Source: a virus. Taken from it: a stretch of 39,338 nucleotides of DNA. Below, in pieces: positions 18,671-27,873 of the stretch (positions are counted from its first letter, which is position 1; the number at the start of each line of letters is the position of its first letter). The stretch is from positions 1 to 39,338 of IMG/VR virus record IMGVR_UViG_3300022924_000013. One strand, 5' to 3'. A model generated the notes under the pieces. The model did not search any database. It saw only the letters and a list, made by a program, of their open reading frames with translations, and had not been told where the DNA came from. Both the position numbers and the translations under genes were made by a program.

Positions 18671-20535
18671 GTTGTCATCGCCTGCAATTGTGTTGCACTC
18701 ATTGCTGTACGATAGTATGCAAACTTGCGGTGCCAGTATGGTCCGTTACTTCCTCCGTTAGTTGGGCTAAAATACCCCCTGATAACACCAACTGGAGAGA
18801 CAAATGCAATCGGAGCGCCATTTAGAACACCATTAACGGCAATACGATATGTACCGCCATTGGTATATGACATGGCGATTTTAAATATACCACCGACAGC
18901 ACCTATTGAAACACCGCTAATTGGGTTCGCAACTCCACCAGAAACAGAAAGAACGCCAATACTATTGTCGTTCTTTCTGTACAATTGAAGTCTGTTATTG
19001 CTTGTCGTATCTGTAAAACTGAAAAATCTTGTGTCTAGTCCTACTGTAGCTGGGTCCAACTCGATCTCACAGTAAATAGTTCCCTCTACATCGTTAAAAA
19101 TTCCGGTTGCGTCAAATGTTTCACTATCGCCTGATCTTGTTGCAGTAGCCGCGAATGTTGGTGTATAGGAAGTTTCATTTCCCAGCTCTAACTGATTTCT
19201 ACCAACATAATAGGTAGCGCCCGGCGCCCCTGTTGTGCTGCCGTTAGCGGATGCAGATCGGACAGATGCGCGTAAACTGGTTACCGTACCGTTAATAATA
19301 CCAGAAACCGAAACCCTATAAATACCGTTTGGTAAAGCTACTGATCTTGCACTAACCGAAGTTGTGGCACCGGATGCCGCTACCGTTCCAATAGCTCCAG
19401 TCGCTAGATTTACCCAAGCACGGGCCTGATCCGCTGAAATAGCGTTGTCGTACATAAAAATACGAACCCAGTCAGTATTGCCACGTTTTAGATCAGCCGT
19501 ATAAGTATATAATGTACTTGGAGTTACGGTTGCCGCCTGACTTACTGCATCAGAGGTTGTTGCTTCTGTTACAAGGTCCATATCAACAATACCAGTTGCA
19601 CCTATAGACGCATTAGGTGTAATTGTTGCGCTGCCTGCTTTTGTCCATGCAGCGTTAGATAGTTCATTACCATAAACTAAAAGGTTTGTTACAGATGGTT
19701 CATATAACAATCCACGAGCCGATAAGTTTGATGGATTCGTATCAAAACGAGGTCCGTAATATGCTGTAGCGGCTGTTTCATTATAATCAAGGGTATATGG
19801 TCCGGGGTTTATTTGCGCTCCATAAAAGTACACGCCACGGACACCATCTCCTGTGTAATTATTTGTTCCATCGCCTGATGTTGGAACATATCCAGCGCCA
19901 GCTGTTGCTGTGATTGTTGCGACAGCCGTTATGGATACCCTATAATAACCATTTCCGACTGGTGTTATTGTCGGAATACAGTTTGTAGTTGTTCCAATAC
20001 TAGGATTAGCTGATCCAACATTAAACCAAGCCTGAGAAGCCGTTCCAAAAGCTGCAGAAGGCAATGCAACCCTAACCCACAGAAATCCCCCTAGACCACC
20101 ACTTTTCGCATATATGGAGGAAGTGTAAGTCTGGCCAGCTACAAAGGCAAAGTCTTGTATAAAAGAATGTGATGAACTTGTGGCATCAGGTATGCGAAAC
20201 CATGCATTATTGCCGCCGAAAGGGTCTAGTTGACCCGGTAAAAACGACCCAGCGTTATTTTGCCATATTACGTTTGTAAATGTGTTTGAATAAAGAAGAT
20301 TGTTATTTGGACCATAAATCGCCCATGCATCACCAGAACGATATTGTGTAGCGTTCGTGCCCCGGGAGAATACCAATGGAGAACCATACAGAGGAGTTTG
20401 AGGATTCGTACCCGGGATAGTCGGGGTAAAGTTAAATGCTTCTGCAGCTCCAAAGAACTCCCCACCACCATATCCAGGCTCTATAACCTGAGATATAACG
20501 TTAGTGATCTGGTATGATAGTGGATAAGAGATCAT
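18667..20535 (-). CDS. Tail spike/fibre with two carbohydrate-binding-like domains and a lectin-like C-terminus
   Basis: A 622-aa adhesin. Two related beta-sandwich regions can be aligned by eye: about 79-250 (N-L-L-Y-S-N-T-F-T-N-V-I-W-Q, then Y-T-S-S-I-Y-A-K-S-G-G) and about 285-470 (N-L-L-V-Y-G-N-E-L-S-N-A-A-W-T, then Y-T-A-D-L-K-R-G-N). These look like duplicated CBM4/9-type modules. The last 150 residues have the LamG/concanavalin pattern, ending in Y-R-T-A-M-S-A-T-Q-L-Q-A-M. It likely binds capsule or LPS sugars. No depolymerase active site is apparent. Confidence 0.75.
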   Translation of the reverse strand: MISYPLSYQITNVISQVIEPGYGGGEFFGAAEAFNFTPTIPGTNPQTPLYGSPLVFSRGTNATQYRSGDAWAIYGPNNNLLYSNTFTNVIWQNNAGSFLPGQLDPFGGNNAWFRIPDATSSSHSFIQDFAFVAGQTYTSSIYAKSGGLGGFLWVRVALPSAAFGTASQAWFNVGSANPSIGTTTNCIPTITPVGNGYYRVSITAVATITATAGAGYVPTSGDGTNNYTGDGVRGVYFYGAQINPGPYTLDYNETAATAYYGPRFDTNPSNLSARGLLYEPSVTNLLVYGNELSNAAWTKAGSATITPNASIGATGIVDMDLVTEATTSDAVSQAATVTPSTLYTYTADLKRGNTDWVRIFMYDNAISADQARAWVNLATGAIGTVAASGATTSVSARSVALPNGIYRVSVSGIINGTVTSLRASVRSASANGSTTGAPGATYYVGRNQLELGNETSYTPTFAATATRSGDSETFDATGIFNDVEGTIYCEIELDPATVGLDTRFFSFTDTTSNNRLQLYRKNDNSIGVLSVSGGVANPISGVSIGAVGGIFKIAMSYTNGGTYRIAVNGVLNGAPIAFVSPVGVIRGYFSPTNGGSNGPYWHRKFAYYRTAMSATQLQAMTT

Positions 20536-20861
20536 GCGTTGTCGAATACTGTAATAGTGAATGGCGTGGTATATCCGGTTACCTGAGCAAACAGAGACAT
20601 TCTAGGCGGGTTGCTACGACCGCATCCTGTCTCGATATTAAATGCATCGGCTACTGCCGTTGTATAAGCGGTCCCTGCCTGATTTTTAGCAGGAACTACC
20701 GTTGCACCGTTATCAGGTGAAAGGAACAGAGATACCGTTGCTCCACCCGTGTTTCCGGTAAATACAGTGGCAAGCCACTTGCTCTTGCGAATACCATCAG
20801 GTGCTGCGATACGCACGCCATTTCCAGTAGTGTTTGCAGTGATTGGTGTTGAATAGTCCAT
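20532..20861 (-). CDS. Hypothetical virion-associated protein, 109 aa
   Basis: A beta-rich, glycine/threonine-rich protein (V-F-T-G-N-T-G-G-A-T-V-S-L-F-L-S-P-D-N-G-A) with repeated strand-turn patterns, as in small tail or fibre-binding proteins. TAAGGAG lies a few bases before the ATG. Its place between the ejection genes and the spike suggests a structural role. Confidence 0.6.
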   Translation of the reverse strand: MDYSTPITANTTGNGVRIAAPDGIRKSKWLATVFTGNTGGATVSLFLSPDNGATVVPAKNQAGTAYTTAVADAFNIETGCGRSNPPRMSLFAQVTGYTTPFTITVFDNA

Positions 20862-20869
20862 TTTTGCTC

Positions 20870-21019
20870 CTAAGGGGTTTCTGCGATATATTTGTGCACG
20901 GCTAGCACTTGGATTTGGACCACATTTACTTTTTGCTCAATGGCATCTAGTCTCTTGTCCAGTTGGTTAAAAGAATAAAGAATTGTTAACAGTACGATCA
21001 GTGATGGTAGATATTTCAT
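20870..21019 (-). CDS. Small membrane-anchored helical protein, 49 aa
   Basis: The ATG overlaps the ejection-protein stop as ATGA. The product has one hydrophobic N-terminal helix (Y-L-P-S-L-I-V-L-L-T-I-L-Y-S-F) and a heptad-like helix (L-D-K-R-L-D-A-I-E-Q-K-V). Topology suggests a membrane or tail-end peptide, perhaps part of the ejection machinery. No family is known. Confidence 0.55.
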   Translation of the reverse strand: MKYLPSLIVLLTILYSFNQLDKRLDAIEQKVNVVQIQVLAVHKYIAETP

Positions 21020-22746
21020 CTCGGCGTTACCTCTATTAGTGGGATTTCATCTTGCGCTATTCTTCCTAATTTTGCCAGAGAAGAGTTAACATATGAATTA
21101 ACTAACTTAGGATTAGCGATAGCATTCTGATAAAGACGGTTGGCACCTAGTCCAATAGCAGCATTAGGCGCTACAGCTAAAGCTAAAGCAGGATTAGCGG
21201 CTGCAGCTACACCAGCGAGGCTACCAGCATAAATACCCTTTGGAATTGTATCGGAACCGCCTTTTTTAGGAAGAAAAGTTTTTGAAATCTTAGCAATATC
21301 ACCTAAAACCCCAGCTTCACCATTAGCATAGTTCTTTTCACCAAATACCCGAGAAACACGATTTTCAAGTAATTGAGGATTGATATTACCACGAGTTGCT
21401 TTTGCCGCCAAAGGTGTAACTGTGATTAGGTTCTTGTACTGGAAACGTAGGTTTCCGAAAGCTTCTTTAGCGGCAGGATCAAGTCCATCGAAAGAAGTAT
21501 CGATTACTTTATCCAACAAGTCCCCCAGATAAGCTTGGGCAGCCTGACCATCTACACCTTTAGCATTACGGATATTCTCAGAAAGTTTTGAGCGCACCTG
21601 ATTAATTTTTTCACCACTAATAATACCATCAGAAACGTTTTGTTTAATATAGTTTACATTGTTTTTTATAATATCCTGAACATTTTTACCGACAGATTGC
21701 CCTGCATTCTCTACAACTTGATCCAGTCCACTGGTAAATTCAGGTGTTACAACAACCTCACGTCCTTTAAAGGTGTCATCAAACTGTTTTCCAAGGTTTC
21801 TATATGCCGACTTAATGACATTAGGGGTAATCTTATCATCTTCAGAACCGAAACTACTGTTAATTGCCCTCATTACAGCGGAAGATTGTGCAGCTTCACG
21901 CTTTGGAATACCAGAAAACGGTAGTTCCTGGCTAATTTTCTGTACATTATTTAAGGCAGGACTTTCAGAAACCTGATCCAAATATAAAGGAATATTTAAT
22001 TCTTCTGCACGTTTTGCCAATAATGCACTGGTTTCATCCAATTCAGGCAATAATCGATTTGCTATCTTAGACCCTACATTAGAAATGGCATTGTTTACAC
22101 TACTTGTAACAGCATTACCTAATGCAGGGGCAGAAGCTATTGCAGCACCAACCGCAGGAATGGCCCCGCCAAGAGCAGCACCACCAACAGCATACGGCAC
22201 GGCATTTTCGGCACGTTGCTGTAAACCGCCTTCACCTTCATTGAATCCATAGATGCCACTAGATATGGCACCGAGAGCAGAACCTTTAGCAATCCTCGCT
22301 CCTGCGTTGCCAGCCCTAGCATAATTTGCAAGCGCTTGACCTCCACCCGTACCTCCTGAATATATTGCAGGGATTAAACCACCTGCGATTTGCCCTGCCG
22401 TATAAGACAGAGGGCTTTGTTCTGATGCTTGTTGTTGGTCCTCACGGTTTAATTCAAGAGCCTGATCATAAGCCTCACCCATAGAAAGTCCTGAATCACC
22501 ACCCAATAGATTAGATGCTCCTACAGTACCAGCAGCAATAGCGGCTTGAATCTCATCACCTGCACCTAAGGTAAATCCATTCTTGGCACCCTCATAAGCA
22601 TTAGCGATAGAAGACAGAGCAGTTCCACGACCTTCTTGAGGTGCAGTGATATTAAGCTGGGCCTTAACAGCATTATCAATCACACTGTCAGGGGTTCCAT
22701 CAGGAAATTCTAGGATCGTGCCGTCTGGTAATTGTGCTTGAGGCAT
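21016..22746 (-). CDS. Internal virion / DNA ejection protein, 576 aa
   Basis: The N-terminus L-P-D-G-T-I-L-E-F-P-D-G-T-P-D-S-V-I-D is the short peptide module found at the start of many phage ejection proteins. Residues about 60-230 are rich in Gly and Ala with hydrophobic stretches (A-G-Q-I-A-G-G-L-I-P-A-I, A-V-G-G-A-A-L-G-G-A-I-P-A-V-G) that could enter the host membrane. The rest is helical. In podophages such proteins leave the capsid with the DNA and form a channel across the envelope. It is the last of three adjacent ejection-type genes. Confidence 0.7.
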   Translation of the reverse strand: MPQAQLPDGTILEFPDGTPDSVIDNAVKAQLNITAPQEGRGTALSSIANAYEGAKNGFTLGAGDEIQAAIAAGTVGASNLLGGDSGLSMGEAYDQALELNREDQQQASEQSPLSYTAGQIAGGLIPAIYSGGTGGGQALANYARAGNAGARIAKGSALGAISSGIYGFNEGEGGLQQRAENAVPYAVGGAALGGAIPAVGAAIASAPALGNAVTSSVNNAISNVGSKIANRLLPELDETSALLAKRAEELNIPLYLDQVSESPALNNVQKISQELPFSGIPKREAAQSSAVMRAINSSFGSEDDKITPNVIKSAYRNLGKQFDDTFKGREVVVTPEFTSGLDQVVENAGQSVGKNVQDIIKNNVNYIKQNVSDGIISGEKINQVRSKLSENIRNAKGVDGQAAQAYLGDLLDKVIDTSFDGLDPAAKEAFGNLRFQYKNLITVTPLAAKATRGNINPQLLENRVSRVFGEKNYANGEAGVLGDIAKISKTFLPKKGGSDTIPKGIYAGSLAGVAAAANPALALAVAPNAAIGLGANRLYQNAIANPKLVNSYVNSSLAKLGRIAQDEIPLIEVTPR

Positions 22747-23756
22747 TAGATTCTGTTCCCCTTTGCGTCATACCTGATCACGTTTGTGTTTACTGCTTTT
22801 GAAATAGGGGACTGTTTAGCATATGTTGGAATAGAATCCTCAGCAAATTGTCTCAAACCCTGAAGCTTTAAACGTGCCTGTTCAGGCGTATCCAGAGGAG
22901 ATGGCGCGTAGTTTTCCAAAGTAGCATTAATTTCATTTTCCCCGGCAGTTGCACCAGATTTTAGGTATAGTGTATTTTGTACAGCTCTGCGTAGCCCTTG
23001 GTTAAATGTACGGCCTGAACCTACGTAATCTTGCCCTACTACTGTACTGTTAAGTCCGCCATTTTTATCAAAAGCAAGTTTTTCAATCTGATCTAAATCA
23101 CTAATGATGGCTGAGCCTAGCTTACGGCCTTTTTCAGAATCAACCGTTGGCTTAATCTCTTGACCTAATGTTGCGCCTTCAATAGGAATAACACGGAAAC
23201 CACCAGGCGCATTTGCATCAGGGACGGGAATTGTTCCCTTAGGAAGGGTTACTCCATCTGGTAATGGCACTGTACCGCTTGTATTCGGTGCTTGTAACTG
23301 ATTTAAAGCTCCTGTTACCGGGTTAAAAGATGATATAGAACCATCTAATCCTTTAACAAGCTGTAATGGTGTCTGTTGACGCTGATTAATTGCCTGGCTC
23401 TGTAGTGCCAACTGCTGTTGCTGATAAGGCGTGATCTGCTGGCTTATTCCGTATTGTGTCAGTGCTGTTGGATCACCCGTGATAGCCGCTTGTTGTTGTA
23501 GTTGCTGTTCAGGGGATAAGTTAGCAAAGTTAGGATCAGAAGCGAGTTGCTGTAACGCTGTCTGCTGTTGTAGGATACGGTCTTGCTGCTGTACCTGATT
23601 ACGCTGCATCTGGTCACGGTTTACGGCCTGAGTGTATTTAGGAATTGTGTTAGGATCAGCTACATTCTGTAGGATGAGGCCCACTTTGCCCAATACGCCC
23701 AGGTTTTCATATGGTGTAATGCCTTCTGTCTGTGCCGGATCGAACCATTGTACCAT
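22746..23756 (-). CDS. Glutamine-rich internal virion protein, 336 aa
   Basis: Residues 45-135 are exceptionally rich in glutamine (Q-R-N-Q-V-Q-Q-Q-D-R-I-L-Q-Q-Q), forming helical, coiled-coil-like segments. The C-terminal part (T-L-Y-L-K-S-G-A-T-A-G-E-N-E-I, then P-S-P-L-D-T-P-E-Q-A-R-L-K-L) matches a motif found in podovirus ejection proteins. It probably sits in the capsid and is ejected with DNA. Confidence 0.65.
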   Translation of the reverse strand: MVQWFDPAQTEGITPYENLGVLGKVGLILQNVADPNTIPKYTQAVNRDQMQRNQVQQQDRILQQQTALQQLASDPNFANLSPEQQLQQQAAITGDPTALTQYGISQQITPYQQQQLALQSQAINQRQQTPLQLVKGLDGSISSFNPVTGALNQLQAPNTSGTVPLPDGVTLPKGTIPVPDANAPGGFRVIPIEGATLGQEIKPTVDSEKGRKLGSAIISDLDQIEKLAFDKNGGLNSTVVGQDYVGSGRTFNQGLRRAVQNTLYLKSGATAGENEINATLENYAPSPLDTPEQARLKLQGLRQFAEDSIPTYAKQSPISKAVNTNVIRYDAKGNRI

Positions 23757-24694
23757 TATGCAGCCTCTCGGAAGTTTACACCGATCAATTCATAATCTAC
23801 AGCCATAAAGCCATCAATGTCTAAGACCGCTTCTGGGTTTGTTTCTCTGACTTCATGTGCCATTACACCAATAAATGGCTTGTCAGAGCCTTTATAAGTG
23901 TATTTATAGATATTATGGCCGTTTTCTTGTCCAATATGTTCAATATTGTCTTTTAGGCGTTTGTCGGAGAACAATGCCCCTAATTGTGATGCGCCACTAG
24001 CCAATGATCCAATCTGCCCTAATCCAGCAAATAATCCACCACCAGTTGGAGATTGTGTGCTTGTGCTATTGCTTGTCGAACCACCAGCAGTGTAACCTAA
24101 ACCGCCAACAATACCAGCTTTTGCTTGCAAAGCAGCAACAGGTGATTGTGACCGTTGTAAGGCAAGGTTTCTATCAAACGCTCCAATATCCAATAACCCT
24201 TGGGTGTCGGCAGCACGTAAGGCAGGAAGTGTTGTAAGGGCGTTATTCAAGGATGTATTGAATTGGCTTTGCAAGAAACCGCCAATCTGATTTTGACGAG
24301 AAAGATCAATATCATTCGCACCTAACATCTGGCGATTAGAACCAAACTGGCCAGCACTGTTCAAATTCTGCTGTAGAATACTGTTCCCCCCCTGTGATTG
24401 GCGATTAATCTCGTCAATTACATAGGAGTTATAAGGATTCTGTTGCATCGCAATATCAGCATTTAAGGATGTTTGCGTGGGAGTAAATCCTTGTCGAATA
24501 TTGGAGAAAGCTTGTTGCTCGTCTGCGCTAGTAGCTGTCGGATAGAAATTAGAATAATTGATGTGACCTAATTCTGCATCAATACCTTGTAATGTATTTT
24601 GGGCAAATGTCGGCAATGCACCATAACCGGATACTGAATTTGAGTTTGATGTAGATTTCCCGCCGCTACCTGTTAATGCTGAAAATAATCCCAC
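23756..24694 (-). CDS. Internal/tail protein with C-terminal S74 chaperone domain
   Basis: A 312-aa protein. Residues 1-180 are helical and N/Q-rich, with repeats like those of podovirus internal proteins. A serine/glycine linker follows, and residues 243-312 are an S74-type intramolecular chaperone: S-D-K-R-L-K-D-N-I, I-Y-K-Y-T-Y-K, F-I-G-V-M-A-H-E-V and A-V-D-Y. S243 and K248 match the Ser-Lys dyad that self-cleaves the domain in endosialidases. S74 domains usually help trimerise fibres. Here it is on an ejection-type protein, so cleavage and release may be part of virion assembly. Confidence 0.7.
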   Translation of the reverse strand: MGLFSALTGSGGKSTSNSNSVSGYGALPTFAQNTLQGIDAELGHINYSNFYPTATSADEQQAFSNIRQGFTPTQTSLNADIAMQQNPYNSYVIDEINRQSQGGNSILQQNLNSAGQFGSNRQMLGANDIDLSRQNQIGGFLQSQFNTSLNNALTTLPALRAADTQGLLDIGAFDRNLALQRSQSPVAALQAKAGIVGGLGYTAGGSTSNSTSTQSPTGGGLFAGLGQIGSLASGASQLGALFSDKRLKDNIEHIGQENGHNIYKYTYKGSDKPFIGVMAHEVRETNPEAVLDIDGFMAVDYELIGVNFREAA

Positions 24695-24695
24695 G

Positions 24696-24968
24696 TTAAA
24701 ACGCTCCTATAGAAACACGCCGCCACACGTTGTTAGTGCCATCATACACGAGAATGTATAAAAAGCTAGCTGTATAATTAATATCACCAAGACGATCTTC
24801 TGATGTCACGTCCGATGATGATGTTGGAATCTTATCAACCTTGCGACCAGAAACCAATCTTTTCGGCAGGTTATCCCAGTCCTGCAAGTCTGTAACACGT
24901 TCCTGTTTTACAAACGTGCAGAAATCAAGAATATTTTCTATGCTTGGTGTAGGGTAATCATTTATCAT
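24696..24968 (-). CDS. Hypothetical virion-region protein, 90 aa
   Basis: A small acidic protein between the nozzle and ejection genes. The end has F-L-Y-I-L-V-Y-D-G-T-N-N-V-W-R-R-V, a strand-turn-strand like parts of tail proteins. No family is recognised. The start overlaps the nozzle stop by 4 bp. Confidence 0.6.
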   Translation of the reverse strand: MINDYPTPSIENILDFCTFVKQERVTDLQDWDNLPKRLVSGRKVDKIPTSSSDVTSEDRLGDINYTASFLYILVYDGTNNVWRRVSIGAF

Positions 24969-27016
24969 TGCGGGCTACTCATCTGTACATATTCATACCA
25001 TTGTCCCATAATCCACTGCTGATTTAGGACATCTCCCGAAACGGTGTATTGCCAGAAATGCCCATTTAATTGTAACGGCACATTGGTATCGTTATCCTGG
25101 AAGGTGTAATCTGTGTTAAAAGCCGGAATAGGGGAGTTTGGCCAAGTGTAATTCTCTACCTTAATCCCTATCTTACCCGTCTGGATGCTGTCAGGGACAA
25201 GGTTTACAACGCTGGTACTGTCCTTACCGCCTGATCTAAGGTTCGTTTTAATCATCCAAGGAAGCGGTGAACCGTCAGCGTTTAAGCCTGTCTCGTGCTG
25301 ATAAAGGATACTGTTTCCGTTAACTGTATTAGCCATATGAGGAATCTGGAAGTAGAAACCGTTATTCTCTGCTGCTGTACGGTCCATACGATCAGGGACC
25401 CATGAGTAATCTGTCAGGCTCAACCGTGCAATTGCATTAGGTTCTTCACTATCTGCTGTAGGGTAATGGAACCAGACCTCGTTGTATTTTTGGTTAAACT
25501 CTGCAAAACATTTAGAAGTCTGATCACGGTTAATATTCTGGAAAACATAGTTTAACAGAGTTGTGAACTTCTGGGTATTGGCCGGGATAATCTCAACCGT
25601 ACCTCCTCTATACATATAGAAATTATCATTCCCCATCCAGTAAGCAACACCGTTAATAGAGACACGGGCTTGAGGGGCGATAATCCCTACATTACCATCA
25701 AGTTTCTTGATCTGCCAAACACCTGCATCCTTACCAACATAACGGAAAGAATAGGTCTGAACAGCGGAAAACAACAGATTCTGCCCAGTTACGGGCGCAT
25801 GGGAGATAAGGTCATCTGCACCCTCGATATAGTCTTCGAATACCTGATTAAGGCTTGATGCAGTCCATTGTGTGGCATCTCCCTGATCGGATGCAAAGAT
25901 ATGATTACCTAACCCACCAGATCCAAGGGTAACAAGAATATTATCTGATACGAAAAAGTATTTAACGCCATCAGGGGCATTCGGCAGGATAGTTGGTGCG
26001 ACTTGTGCCGTTCCTGTCCATTGGTAAATCTTATCGCCATATCCGGTTAAAACACTTTCCCCAAACTTATCAAAGTACCAGATACGAGGCGTAACACGGT
26101 TAGTTGTTGAAACACCCGGCGCTCCATAAGGTCCTTCCCCATATAAACCAGCGCCATATCCCTGCTGTGTAAACTCTGTAGATGGACCAGCAAGAATCTC
26201 TGGATAGTAAGAACCACTATCCGCACTGACTGATGATGTAGCGTTACCACTGGTCATGACATCGAAGGTATTAGCTGTTACGTTCCGGATTACAAATTCC
26301 TGATTAATTTGCGGTGCTGTAATACCACCCGTAGCACTGGCGCCTTCGATCTTTACACGGTTACCTTCAGGCATCTCATGGGCAGTGTCAGTAATCGTTA
26401 AAAGCCCTGATGACCTTGTGATTGTACCACCACCCGTACCAGAAGATGTAGCAGGATCATTTACCTGAAACGTGTAATATGTAGAGCCAACAGAACGTAG
26501 GACGTGAGGGGCATTCAATAAAGCGGCACTAATCCCGTTAACGGAAGAAGCACCTGTGTAATAAACAACATCTCCAACTTCATAACGGGGGGCATCAGCA
26601 TCTAAAACATTTACGATATTCGATCCATCGACAGTAGTAACAGGATTAGCAGCCAGCGAACCATAGTTAGTAAGGATGTTGCCGATGACAATATCATCCT
26701 CCTGGAATGGGGTGATGTTAGTAAGGATGTTGCCGGATAACGCATAAAGGTGGACGTTGGATCCTATTAGAAGGATAGGATTGCCGGAATCAAAAATAGT
26801 GCTGTAAAGGGACCGTGTATATCCCTGAATTGTATTCCCGTTATAGAAAGAACGTGAAATCCAGCCGCCAATCTTACGAGGAACCCCGTTAAACATGCGG
26901 ATTCCCTGAGACATGACGTAGTGATCGGTGGCCAGAGGAGTTGAATCCGTATCTGGGTGAACACCTGCCTTGATCTCTAAAGGAATTGGCCTGACTTGGG
27001 AGTTTCTTGTTACCAT
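24965..27016 (-). CDS. Tail nozzle/tube protein (gp10/gp12-like), 683 aa
   Basis: A large beta-rich protein, with regular strand-turn units such as L-T-G-Y-G-D-K-I-Y-Q-W-T and V-A-Y-W-M-G-N-D-N-F-Y-M-Y, as expected for a beta-propeller-bearing tail protein. It follows the adaptor and collar-fibre genes in transcription order. Its size lies between P22 gp10 (472 aa) and T7 gp12 (794 aa). By family and context it forms the stub of the short tail and closes the packaged capsid. Confidence 0.75.
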   Translation of the reverse strand: MVTRNSQVRPIPLEIKAGVHPDTDSTPLATDHYVMSQGIRMFNGVPRKIGGWISRSFYNGNTIQGYTRSLYSTIFDSGNPILLIGSNVHLYALSGNILTNITPFQEDDIVIGNILTNYGSLAANPVTTVDGSNIVNVLDADAPRYEVGDVVYYTGASSVNGISAALLNAPHVLRSVGSTYYTFQVNDPATSSGTGGGTITRSSGLLTITDTAHEMPEGNRVKIEGASATGGITAPQINQEFVIRNVTANTFDVMTSGNATSSVSADSGSYYPEILAGPSTEFTQQGYGAGLYGEGPYGAPGVSTTNRVTPRIWYFDKFGESVLTGYGDKIYQWTGTAQVAPTILPNAPDGVKYFFVSDNILVTLGSGGLGNHIFASDQGDATQWTASSLNQVFEDYIEGADDLISHAPVTGQNLLFSAVQTYSFRYVGKDAGVWQIKKLDGNVGIIAPQARVSINGVAYWMGNDNFYMYRGGTVEIIPANTQKFTTLLNYVFQNINRDQTSKCFAEFNQKYNEVWFHYPTADSEEPNAIARLSLTDYSWVPDRMDRTAAENNGFYFQIPHMANTVNGNSILYQHETGLNADGSPLPWMIKTNLRSGGKDSTSVVNLVPDSIQTGKIGIKVENYTWPNSPIPAFNTDYTFQDNDTNVPLQLNGHFWQYTVSGDVLNQQWIMGQWYEYVQMSSPQ

Positions 27017-27873
27017 TAATAATTAATCACAAATGCTACAGCCTTGTTGACGGGACGGGTTTCTGCTCCACCAATACTAGACCCGTTGGTACTGTTTAAA
27101 CCACCACCTTCTAGAATACGGATAGGAGTAGCGCCACCTGATACTGATGTTGTTTGTGCTGCAATAGTATGTGAGTGATCTTGTAATGCAGCAGCCTGTG
27201 ATGTACCAGCCAAACGTGGACCGCTAGGATCAACACTCGTATTAGTAGAAATACCGCGTAAGAAGTATCCTTCATTCAAAAGAGGGAGATTAAATGTTGT
27301 TGAACCATCCCCTACGCCCCATAACGTACCGATCTTGGAAAATAGTGGGGCATATGTTGTACGTGAAACAGCAGAACCATCACAACCTAATGTTCTGGCT
27401 GGTATATTAGCTATTAAACCACCGAAATGTTCTATAATACCAACTTTGCTCAAGTCTTTTGACGTGATAAGCCATTCTGTACCTGTGGAAATCAGCGTAA
27501 TCGCATCACTCCAGCTTGTCAGGACGAAGGTGTTAAAGCCATCGATCAATTCAGAGCCGTTACCCTGAATAGTCACCGTATTTGCACTAGTATCAACCTT
27601 CTTAATGGTGGTAGTGAAACCTGCATTCGATGCCAATGGAAGTGTAATCGTAAATGAAGCCGTTGACGCATTAGCCGCAATCAAAGCCTTCTGGTCCGTG
27701 TCAAGGATCGTGTAGTTGCCACCTTTGCTCAAAGCAGTGTAATCCAGACCTCGTTTCAATTGCGTGTCAATTATATCGAAGTTGGTATTAAGCATTCCAC
27801 CCCAGATGTCAGCATCTGTAAGATCGAATGGAATTGGTTTTAATAGACCATAATTGGTAGTTGTTGTCGGCAC
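27016..27873 (-). CDS. Phage tail-collar-domain fibre protein, 285 aa
   Basis: The N-terminus (N-Y-G-L-L-K-P, then N-F-D-I-I-D) is a shaft-anchoring domain common to podovirus fibres. Residues about 75-145 are the beta domain with K-K-V-D-T-S-A-N-T-V-T-I and W-L-I-T, shared with the protein at 15959-16390. The C-terminal half is a phage tail collar domain: G-G-L-I-A-N-I-P, L-G-C-D-G-S-A-V-S-R, G-T-L-W-G-V-G-D-G-S-T-T-F-N-L-P-L and finally R-P-V-N-K-A-V. It probably binds the host or other fibres. Its place between adaptor and nozzle suggests attachment to the tail hub. Confidence 0.8.
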   Translation of the reverse strand: MPTTTTNYGLLKPIPFDLTDADIWGGMLNTNFDIIDTQLKRGLDYTALSKGGNYTILDTDQKALIAANASTASFTITLPLASNAGFTTTIKKVDTSANTVTIQGNGSELIDGFNTFVLTSWSDAITLISTGTEWLITSKDLSKVGIIEHFGGLIANIPARTLGCDGSAVSRTTYAPLFSKIGTLWGVGDGSTTFNLPLLNEGYFLRGISTNTSVDPSGPRLAGTSQAAALQDHSHTIAAQTTSVSGGATPIRILEGGGLNSTNGSSIGGAETRPVNKAVAFVINY

